A stretch of 5,263 bases of DNA from Bacteroidota bacterium (GTDB lineage Bacteria > Bacteroidota > Ignavibacteria > Kapaibacteriales > UBA2268): positions 1-5,263 of the forward strand of contig DAHXMP010000147.1 in NCBI GenBank assembly GCA_027371665.1, written 5' to 3'. Below the pieces are notes generated by a model, which searched no databases, was not told the origin of the DNA, and worked only from the letters and a program-made list of their open reading frames with translations. A program made the position numbers and the translations under genes. Shown here piece by piece: positions 1-5,263 of the stretch (within the stretch, counting starts at the first letter, position 1; each line of letters starts with the position of its first letter).

Positions 1-1206
1 GGTTTTGAACACTTCCCTGTCGCCAAGAAAGAAAGTGTAAATAAGTTTCATCAGGTTGTTGCTTGCCATAGCAAGCAAAGATGCAGAAGCGATTTCAATA
101 AGAGAAACATTATAATTACCCTGGAACAAATTAAGAAGAAACGGGTCAATATCAGTAACTCCGATTACAATTGATAAAACGTTTAAACCCGAACTCCCGA
201 AATATCGAAGTGTAAAGTAAGTAATAACTGAAAACAAAACAAATAATAAAGCAAATAGAACGGCGAATTTCAGTTCAAGTGGATTTTTATCCTGATAGTC
301 ATAATCAACATTTGCTTCGGACAATTGATTCTTTTTGGGCAGAATAAATGCTAATAAAGTACTGAATGCTGCAAGCCCAAGCATAACAGGAAGCATTTTT
401 AAAGCAAGCTCAATATTAAAAATAAAAACAATGACAAGTATCCTGAGATACATGGCTCCTGTAGCAAGAAGTATGGCACGGGAATAGAATCCCTGGTTCT
501 TTTTCAATTCCTTACTTTTCTTTGACATTATCAATGTAGTTGCCGTACTGCTATAAATACCGCCTAACAATCCTGAAACAGTAATACCGCCTTTTTTAAC
601 AACAAATTTATTCAGAAGGTAACTGGAATAAGAAATTCCGGAAATGACAACAACTGAGAACCAAATTGAATATGGAGTCAGTTCCAGGAAAGAGAAGATT
701 TTTACTTTCGGAAGCAATGGTAAGATTATTCCGGCTATAATAATGAATTTTGATAATGTGTAGAATTCATCAATCTCGAATCTTTGGGCAAGGGACTTCA
801 GAGGTTCTTTTACCTGGACAAGTATCAGTATAACCACAACAATCAATAATACGAGCCAACCCGGCTGAGTGTAAACAAGAGGGGCGAGTAAATAGGTCAG
901 ATAAGCTACTATTATGGTAGTTATACCGAAACGGCTGAACTGTTTTACTTTCTGATAGTAATATATAGCAAGGAAGACTGTGAGCAGGGCTGCACCAGAC
1001 CAGTAGATATATAGATTTTCAGGAGCAATAATATATAAGACAAAGCCGAGAATGCCGATTAAAGTAAAAGTCCTGTCTGTACCGAATATATCAATATCAG
1101 ATTTATCGGTATAATGCCTCCTCTGTTCCATTCCAATTAAAAGAGAAAGCACTATAACAATAATCCCGTTAAGCAGGTTTGGCGGAAGTTCTCTTATAAA
1201 GTCCAT
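1..1206 (-). CDS. MgtC/SapB family protein with C-terminal DUF4010 domain (3' end cut by window)
   Basis: The frame is open for 402 codons from ATG at 1206-1204 to base 1, with no stop, so the C-terminus is missing. Family members of this architecture are usually a little over 400 residues, so little is probably lost. It is a multi-pass inner-membrane protein. The N-terminal part carries MgtC-type motifs: LIGMEQRR at residues 23-30 and GTDRTFTLIGILG at 42-54. The C-terminal half matches DUF4010 style: a small-residue SSTATT stretch near 220-225, NPLELK at 307-312, YFGSSGL at about 335-341, and TDIDP at 351-355. MgtC proteins are tied to growth in low magnesium and to envelope or membrane-potential homeostasis; the biochemical role of DUF4010 is unknown to me, though it is often described as a putative transporter. 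It begins 60 bp after the TPR gene on the same strand; no strong Shine-Dalgarno is visible (AAAAGA abuts the ATG). It could be co-transcribed or have its own promoter. Family call is firm, function is not. Confidence 0.88.
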   Translation of the reverse strand, partial: MDFIRELPPNLLNGIIVIVLSLLIGMEQRRHYTDKSDIDIFGTDRTFTLIGILGFVLYIIAPENLYIYWSGAALLTVFLAIYYYQKVKQFSRFGITTIIVAYLTYLLAPLVYTQPGWLVLLIVVVILILVQVKEPLKSLAQRFEIDEFYTLSKFIIIAGIILPLLPKVKIFSFLELTPYSIWFSVVVISGISYSSYLLNKFVVKKGGITVSGLLGGIYSSTATTLIMSKKSKELKKNQGFYSRAILLATGAMYLRILVIVFIFNIELALKMLPVMLGLAAFSTLLAFILPKKNQLSEANVDYDYQDKNPLELKFAVLFALLFVLFSVITYFTLRYFGSSGLNVLSIVIGVTDIDPFLLNLFQGNYNVSLIEIASASLLAMASNNLMKLIYTFFLGDREVFKT

Positions 1207-1266
1207 TCTTTTAGTATCAGATGAAAATGTTTCACTTAATAAAAAGAAATAATTTATAAAAAAAAA

Positions 1267-2961
1267 TTACTGACATTTTAATTTCTTAATCATCTCTTTA
1301 GCCTGTGTAAGCTTCGGGTCAACCGACAAAGCTTTTTTATACCATTTGCAAGCGGATTCAGTATCTTCAAGAAGTTGGAAGGCAACGGCTTTGTAAAGAT
1401 AACCATATGATAAATCGGGCATCAGGTCAATCCATTTCTGGCTTGATTTCATTAATTCATTTCCTTTTTTTTGGTCGAGATACATACCGCATAGTTTGAA
1501 GAAAGCCTGTGTTAAAACCCATTTGTTTGCCTCATCATCAGGTTTAGTAGAATTTATGATATATTCAAATTCAGTTTTTGCTGAATCGGATTTTTTCAAG
1601 GTGGCATAAACATCTCCGAGATAGAGATGAGCATTCAAATCCAAAGGATTCAACGAGAGGCTGGAACGAAGATAAACATAGGCTGAATCCGGCATTTTCT
1701 GCATAACAAAACCATATCCTATGAAATAATCTATCTCAGGGTCGAGAGAATCTTTACAATTAGCCAATCTTTTATGAAATACTGCAATAGCCCGGTTATA
1801 ATCTTTTACAACAAACATTATGAATCTGCCTACGTCGTAAACAAATTTGCATTGTTTTGGGTCTCTTTCAATAGCATCTAAATAATTTTTTAAAGCAAGA
1901 GTTGTGTCTCCAACCTGGAGAGCCGATTGAGCGATACGTTTAACATCTTGTAAATCGAGAGTATCAGTTTTACTCAGTTCGGCAAAAGCATCAATGCAAT
2001 TTTTAAAATTGGAGGCATCATAATAGCAACGTGCCAGCAGAAGTAAAGCTTTCTTTTTGACGGAGTCTATCTGTTCAGAACAGATTTTTAATTGAGGAGC
2101 AGCGGAATCACAGTACCTTAATTCGTATAAAGATTGAGCAAGATACCATCTGCCGAGCATGCCGGAAGGCCTCAATTCGACGTACCTGTAAAGTGACTTG
2201 GCGGCATTTTCATACTGGCGGGAGAAGAATAAAATTTTTCCCTGCTCAAAGTAAGCTTTAGCATTATTTGAGTCTTTCTTTGTAATGGTATTCCACTCGA
2301 CGAGGGATTTCTCAAAATAACCGTTAGCGAGGTCTTTGTCAAACTCCCTCATACCGAGCCAATAGTATGCGGTAGCAAGTTTAATCCTGGCATCCGTCAG
2401 GTCGGGATTAATAGAAAGAGCTTCTTCATAATTGTTTTTAGCAAGCTCATAAACTTTTTGAGCAAAATATAAATCACCTAAAGCAACATAAGCATCAGGG
2501 ATTTTGTTATCCATCTCTCTTGCTTTAGTTATGTTGAATTCAGCCTGAGTGAGCGAATCAGCCCTTATATAAACGGAGCCGAGTTCAAGATAATTATAGA
2601 CATCATTAGGAGCTTCCTTAATAGCCTGTTTTAATTCCTGGATAGCTTCAAGGTGTTTCCCCATCAGTGATAAGGTTTCCCCGATTTTTCTCATGGTTTT
2701 TGGCTGGTCACTGCGAATGTCGTCGGCTTTTCTGTACATAATCAAGGCAGAATCGGGCTTTTCAAGTTCAGTATATATATCACCGCATAAAATCATTAAC
2801 TGCTCATTTTTGGGATTTTCTTTAATCGCTTGAGGTATTAGGCTTGCAGCCTCGGAATATTTATGTATTGAAGCCAACTCATGCAAAGCCTCGGATGTAT
2901 TTTGTGAATAGAGAAAATTTACACTAAAAGATAAAAGCACTATAATCATGAATTTATTCAT
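1267..2961 (-). CDS. Exported tetratricopeptide repeat (TPR) protein of the Ton-linked cluster
   Basis: A 564-residue protein with a probable Sec signal peptide: MNK, a hydrophobic core at about residues 4-18, and likely cleavage near LYS-Q at 19/20. No lipobox cysteine is present, so it is probably soluble or peripheral in the periplasm. Nearly the whole mature chain is TPR-like helix pairs, roughly 12-14 units of about 34 residues; clear ones are near 54-87, 88-121, 122-155, 156-189, 235-268, 410-442, 442-475 and 517-550. Recurrent elements are A..LG..Y, Y..A...Y..AL and a closing NP/DP. TPR arrays are protein-binding scaffolds, so it has no expected enzymatic activity; its partners are unknown, the likely candidates being the upstream binding protein or the Ton complex (inference). 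It starts 49 bp after the lipoprotein stop codon; a GGAG lies 11 nt before the ATG and a nearer GAG 5 nt before. Nine Ts follow the stop codon directly, without a GC-rich hairpin. Confidence 0.88.
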   Translation of the reverse strand: MNKFMIIVLLSFSVNFLYSQNTSEALHELASIHKYSEAASLIPQAIKENPKNEQLMILCGDIYTELEKPDSALIMYRKADDIRSDQPKTMRKIGETLSLMGKHLEAIQELKQAIKEAPNDVYNYLELGSVYIRADSLTQAEFNITKAREMDNKIPDAYVALGDLYFAQKVYELAKNNYEEALSINPDLTDARIKLATAYYWLGMREFDKDLANGYFEKSLVEWNTITKKDSNNAKAYFEQGKILFFSRQYENAAKSLYRYVELRPSGMLGRWYLAQSLYELRYCDSAAPQLKICSEQIDSVKKKALLLLARCYYDASNFKNCIDAFAELSKTDTLDLQDVKRIAQSALQVGDTTLALKNYLDAIERDPKQCKFVYDVGRFIMFVVKDYNRAIAVFHKRLANCKDSLDPEIDYFIGYGFVMQKMPDSAYVYLRSSLSLNPLDLNAHLYLGDVYATLKKSDSAKTEFEYIINSTKPDDEANKWVLTQAFFKLCGMYLDQKKGNELMKSSQKWIDLMPDLSYGYLYKAVAFQLLEDTESACKWYKKALSVDPKLTQAKEMIKKLKCQ

Positions 2962-3010
2962 ATCAACTCATTCTCCGAATTCGTAACTCATCTCAAAATT
3001 TTCATTTACT

Positions 3011-4024
3011 TTATTTAGGCAAAATCTGTGAAGGAATCGTTGATTCTTCAATCATTGACGGTTCTTCCTCTACCAATTTAATTCTTGCATATGCAGGGAC
3101 AATTCCTGCGTTTAAAAAGTATTTCTGAACAATAGCTTCCTTAGATAAGAAGGTGGCAAACCACCATGGTATATTTCTCCTGTTTTCGAGAAGATAAACA
3201 TATAGGGGCACAACATAAGGGTAAAACCTCCTCAATATGTTTGTCTGATGCACTACATGCGGAAAAATATAATGTCCAGCGGTATCGGTGAAACTGATTC
3301 TTAAACATTTGACAGCAGTATCTTTAACAACTTGTGACAGATAACCTATTCCTATATCAAGATAATTTTTCTGAATAAAACTTTTAACAGAATCAGGTGT
3401 GGAAAACACAATCAACTTATTGTTTATAGGAAGTTTACCCAATACAAGTTTAGATAAATTGGCATATTCAGAAGATAAATAATTATTTATAATGAACTTA
3501 GGTTCTTTTTTCAGAATGGGATAAATACTTTTTAATGTTGATTTTTCATTTCCCAAAACATCTTTAAGTTGAGAATCAGTCAAAGTATCGAGCGGGAAGT
3601 TTTTGTTAGCATAAAATACTAAACCGTCTTCAGCACATTTCATTCTTTCGTAAGGCACAACTTTAAAGGCTTTCATAAGAGAATCCTCATCTTTAAGATA
3701 ATCCCTTGCAACAATTACACATTTTGCATTTCCAGAAAGAAGTTTTGCCATAGCTTCACGGGCATTAACAACATTAACCGTGAGTTTAATATCCGGATAT
3801 ACAGAATCATACATTTGGAAAGGCTTATCCATCAGACTTATGAGTGATTCATCGCAGTAGATGGTAATTTTACCTTTATTAATGCTTACTTCATCACCGC
3901 CGTTTTGCTGATTACCACCACACGATTGTAAGATAAATATACCCATGACAATAAGAACTTGGAACATTATCCATGAGATACTATGTTTGAAAAAATTCCG
4001 CAGATTAAAAAGCAGTTTATTCAT
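3011..4024 (-). CDS. PstS-like substrate-binding lipoprotein (periplasmic binding protein fold)
   Basis: A 337-residue predicted lipoprotein. Residues 1-34 form a long signal with a basic N-region (K3, R9, K13), a hydrophobic core at about 20-32 and the lipobox LQSC, acylated at Cys35. The acylated Cys is followed by GGNQQ, not an acidic run. The mature part resembles the PstS-like PBP domain: first-lobe strand ITIYCDESL (53-61), a YPDIK segment (77-81), AREAMAKLLSG (88-98), VIVARD (103-108), and a late WWFATFLSKEAIVQKYF segment (287-303). The serine/glycine phosphate loops typical of true PstS (GSGTS-like and SGT-like) are not visible; the equivalent positions hold CDESL and NNYLSSEY. No pstC, pstA, pstB or phoU lies in the window. 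Its start is set by a strong GGAGG 6 nt upstream and an 8-bp overlap with the preceding small gene, implying translational coupling. In related bacteria such proteins are annotated as phosphate-binding, but ligand and role here are unproven. Confidence 0.82.
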   Translation of the reverse strand: MNKLLFNLRNFFKHSISWIMFQVLIVMGIFILQSCGGNQQNGGDEVSINKGKITIYCDESLISLMDKPFQMYDSVYPDIKLTVNVVNAREAMAKLLSGNAKCVIVARDYLKDEDSLMKAFKVVPYERMKCAEDGLVFYANKNFPLDTLTDSQLKDVLGNEKSTLKSIYPILKKEPKFIINNYLSSEYANLSKLVLGKLPINNKLIVFSTPDSVKSFIQKNYLDIGIGYLSQVVKDTAVKCLRISFTDTAGHYIFPHVVHQTNILRRFYPYVVPLYVYLLENRRNIPWWFATFLSKEAIVQKYFLNAGIVPAYARIKLVEEEPSMIEESTIPSQILPK

Positions 4025-4226
4025 CTTTCTCCTCCATCCGATATCTTTTCTGAGAATTATAATACATAAAAAGTCTCAACAATGCGAAAAGGATAAAAAT
4101 AACACCGAAAACCTTTAGTATTGAATTTTTATCCGGGTCTGAAGTTGTAAAAACACCGGTAATTAATAATATCCCGATAATGAGAATTAATAATCTGACA
4201 CCATAATTTATAATTTTTAAGAACAC
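4017..4226 (-). CDS. Small two-helix membrane protein, hypothetical, non-ATG start
   Basis: I do not recognise a named family. The protein has 69 residues from GTG at 4226-4224, or 71 from TTG at 4232-4230. An in-frame TAG at 4238-4236 closes the frame just upstream and there is no suitable ATG, so a non-ATG start is forced. GTG is preferred because an AGG at 4237-4235 lies 8 nt before it but only 2 nt before the TTG. Numbering from TTG, there are two hydrophobic helices at about residues 11-28 and 39-57, separated by a short polar turn (TTSDPDKNS) and followed by a charged tail (QKRYRMEEKDE). A helical hairpin in the inner membrane is expected. Its last 8 bases overlap the PstS-like lipoprotein gene and contain that gene's ribosome binding site region, so the two are probably made together. 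A membrane partner or accessory for the Ton complex or the lipoprotein is plausible but inferred from position only. Confidence 0.72.
   Translation of the reverse strand: MFLKIINYGVRLLILIIGILLITGVFTTSDPDKNSILKVFGVIFILFALLRLFMYYNSQKRYRMEEKDE
4031..4035 (-). promoter_or_regulatory. Ribosome binding site of the PstS-like lipoprotein gene
   Basis: GGAGG lies 6 nt before the ATG at 4024, within the coding sequence of the small membrane protein (codons for MEE). It is the strongest Shine-Dalgarno in the window. It favours this start over the internal Met20, which would leave a signal peptide of only 15 residues. Confidence 0.7.
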
Positions 4227-4389
4227 AGTCAAGACCTATAAAATTCAATCACTAAAACAAATCACCTGATAAACAATATAAATAAAGCGAAGAACCTGGT
4301 TTATATTATAATAATTAATTAATTCTCCGCTTTACACTCATTCTATAATTTAAAATTTATTTTTTATAATCAGTACCCCCGCCGTTCAA
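4227..4389. other. Intergenic spacer after tonB, AT-rich
   Basis: This is the largest non-coding gap in the window (157 bp if the small gene starts at TTG, 163 bp if at GTG). It begins, in transcription order, with a short GC-rich patch (GGCGGGGGTAC, 4384-4374), continues with A/T runs, and contains the hairpin described separately. A TATAAT hexamer lies in the hairpin loop, but I see no matching -35 element. No convincing Bacteroidetes-type TAnnTTTG promoter, riboswitch or tRNA was found by eye. Confidence 0.6.
4283..4334 (-). terminator. Hairpin between tonB and the small membrane protein gene: possible terminator or attenuator
   Basis: An inverted repeat pairs 4283-4294 with 4323-4334 around a 28-nt AT-rich loop. 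In the minus-strand RNA the stem is 12 bp without a mismatch, using one G-U pair (G from C4328, U from A4290); in plus-strand RNA that position is an A-C mismatch. This favours a role in minus-strand transcripts. The 3' side is followed by an interrupted U-rich run (UUUAUUUAUAUUGUUU in part). The long loop and broken U tract make it a weak candidate for a full rho-independent terminator; partial termination, RNA processing or 3'-end protection are alternatives. Confidence 0.4.
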
Positions 4390-5163
4390 CTATCTAAGCC
4401 TGAATTGAATCGGAATACTTACCCACAAAGCAATAGGATTTCCATTTTGAATTGCAGGTGTGAACACTGACTTCATAACAGCATTTTTTGCTGCATCATT
4501 CAACAATTCGTTATCGGACTGTTCGATAATCGTTTTCATCGGTTTTCCATCTTTGCCCACAAGAACGCGAACGACCACTTTACCTTCAACACCGGCTCTT
4601 CTTGCCATCTCGGGATATACAATTTTCTTCTGAAGCTCGGCAAGGTCAATGTAAGGTTCTTTTTCAACGGGCACGAACTCCCATGGGTCAGATTCGGATT
4701 CACGTACTTCAACATTAACTTTTTTATTAACGTCAATATTGGGAGCAAAACCGCCATTGTCAATTCCGGAACCGCCCTCGGCTGAAGCACGACCTAATTC
4801 TTCCATAGTAGCAAAATCCTTCATATCGGCAGTAATCTGTGTTTCAGGAACCGGGACAGGCGTACCGGCACGTGCAGCAGGACCTGAATTAATAATCTGC
4901 TCAGGAGGGGGTGGTGGTGCCTGGTTTTCATCAGTTGGGGGAAGCAACTTATCAATCTGCAATTTAACAATTGGTGCTAATTTAAGTTGATTGGTGGAAC
5001 TGGCAGATATTTTAACAACTCCCCAGTATAATAGAAGCAATATTGTAAACATTAAAATTGTAACAATAAAAGCTCTGAAAGTATATTTTTTAATAATCTC
5101 CTTTATCTCGACAGCACCATAAGTCGAGGGAGGAGGCATTACTATTGAATTTCTCGTTTCCAT
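4390..5163 (-). CDS. tonB: Energy transducer TonB
   Basis: A 257-residue TonB-family protein that passes proton-motive-force energy from an ExbB-ExbD motor to outer-membrane TonB-dependent receptors. It has a cytoplasmic segment at 1-29, one transmembrane helix at about 30-52, a periplasmic linker with a polyproline run at 83-87 (APPPPPEQ) and TPVPVPE at 101-107, then a low-complexity Gly/Ser/Asp region at about 125-145. The C-terminal TonB domain covers about 168-257: the conserved YP motif at 183-184 (IVYPEMARRAGVEGKV), the VGKDGKP turn at 202-208, A.....F.PA near 228-237, and a final strand ending QFRLR. The cytoplasmic tail is longer than in E. coli TonB, as is common in Bacteroidetes-type proteins. 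The start is supported by AAAGGG 8 nt upstream and by the preceding gene ending only 2 nt before. The domain assignment is secure; which receptors it serves cannot be told from the window. Confidence 0.95.
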   Translation of the reverse strand: METRNSIVMPPPSTYGAVEIKEIIKKYTFRAFIVTILMFTILLLLYWGVVKISASSTNQLKLAPIVKLQIDKLLPPTDENQAPPPPPEQIINSGPAARAGTPVPVPETQITADMKDFATMEELGRASAEGGSGIDNGGFAPNIDVNKKVNVEVRESESDPWEFVPVEKEPYIDLAELQKKIVYPEMARRAGVEGKVVVRVLVGKDGKPMKTIIEQSDNELLNDAAKNAVMKSVFTPAIQNGNPIALWVSIPIQFRLR

Positions 5164-5165
5164 AA

Positions 5166-5261
5166 CTATAACCCTTTAATAGCATTAATATCTAACGAAT
5201 CGAGCGGAGCCAATGTGAATCGCCTCTGCCTTTTCTCGGGATTCCCGTTTGCATCCTTTTT
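5166..5261 (-). CDS. C-terminal tail of upstream gene, probably ExbD biopolymer transport protein (partial)
   Basis: Only the last 31 codons plus TAG (5168-5166) are inside the window. The tail reads KKDANGNPEKRQ followed by RRFTLAPLDSLDINAIKGL. This frame is chosen over the other two because its stop sits 2 nt before the tonB start and its terminus contains the tonB ribosome binding site, a typical tight operon junction; the other frames stop earlier and read as unlikely protein. The RFTLAPL..LD stretch resembles the last strand and tail of Bacteroidetes-type ExbD proteins, and exbD is the usual gene directly before tonB. The identity is inferred from context and this weak resemblance; it could be another Ton-cluster protein. 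Confidence 0.5.
   Translation of the reverse strand, partial: KKDANGNPEKRQRRFTLAPLDSLDINAIKGL
5172..5177 (-). promoter_or_regulatory. Ribosome binding site of tonB
   Basis: AAAGGG on the minus strand ends 8 nt before the tonB ATG and lies inside the last codons of the upstream gene. This spacing is good and fixes the start of TonB; it also suggests translational coupling to the upstream gene. Confidence 0.6.
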
Positions 5262-5263
5262 CT

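Noticed and set aside
1258..1266. Run of nine Ts (minus strand) right after the TPR stop codon as a terminator or phase-variable tract
   Set aside because: No GC-rich hairpin precedes it, so an intrinsic terminator is unsupported. It is outside coding sequence and not clearly within a promoter, so slippage would have no evident effect.
2962..3010. Repeated ATGAGTT words and a CGAATTCG palindrome in the gap before the TPR gene
   Set aside because: Two 7-base copies and one 8-base palindrome in 49 bp are too short to support an operator; no relation to a promoter was visible.
3011..4024. Reading the PstS-like gene as a component of a classical Pst phosphate importer
   Set aside because: No ABC permease, ATPase or phoU gene is in the window and the usual phosphate-binding loops are not visible; the neighbours are Ton-system genes.
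4303..4315. TATAAT hexamer on the minus strand in the hairpin loop as a sigma-70 -10 element
   Set aside because: No TTGACA-like element lies about 17 nt upstream, and the surrounding DNA is so AT-rich that the hexamer is expected by chance.
4536..4790. Open reading frame of 84 codons on the minus strand in another frame
   Set aside because: It overlaps the well-supported TonB C-terminal domain and linker in a different frame and shows no family features.
4739..4990. Open reading frame of 83 codons on the plus strand
   Set aside because: It lies wholly inside tonB, opposite its proline/glycine-rich linker; the translation is compositionally biased and it has no recognisable domain. It is a shadow frame.

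Overview
All genes in this window lie on the minus strand, so in transcription order they run from high to low coordinates. The DNA is AT-rich. The gene set fits the Bacteroidetes/Chlorobi/Ignavibacteria (FCB) group: a TonB with a short polyproline linker, a PstS-like lipoprotein and a secreted TPR protein in one unit. That assignment is inference from gene content and protein style; no rRNA or other phylogenetic marker is present.

Layout in transcription order: (1) 5261-5166, the last 31 codons of a gene cut by the window edge, probably ExbD. (2) 5163-4390, an energy transducer TonB starting 2 nt after that stop codon. (3) 4389-4227, an AT-rich spacer with a hairpin whose stem is complete only in the minus-strand RNA. 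(4) 4226 (or 4232)-4017, a two-helix small membrane protein with a GTG or TTG start. (5) 4024-3011, a PstS-like periplasmic-binding lipoprotein overlapping gene 4 by 8 bp, with a strong GGAGG ribosome binding site. (6) 2961-1267, an exported protein made almost wholly of TPR repeats. (7) 1206-1, an MgtC/SapB-DUF4010 multi-pass membrane protein that runs off the window end. No stretch over about 160 bases lacks a gene.

Genes 1-2 are the inner-membrane Ton energy machinery (ExbB would be expected beyond the right edge). Genes 4-6 look like envelope partners travelling with it: a small inner-membrane protein, a lipid-anchored solute-binding-fold protein without an ABC transporter beside it, and a TPR scaffold. 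A working model, which is inference, is that the binding protein and TPR protein support TonB-dependent uptake or the Ton complex itself rather than classical Pst phosphate import. The MgtC-DUF4010 gene follows after 60 bp and may be an independent passenger.

Most of the window is recognisable. The points most worth a second look are the uncharacterised Ton-linked trio (genes 4-6), the unusual ligand-binding residues of the PstS-like protein, the non-ATG start of the small protein, and the orientation-specific hairpin that splits the cluster.
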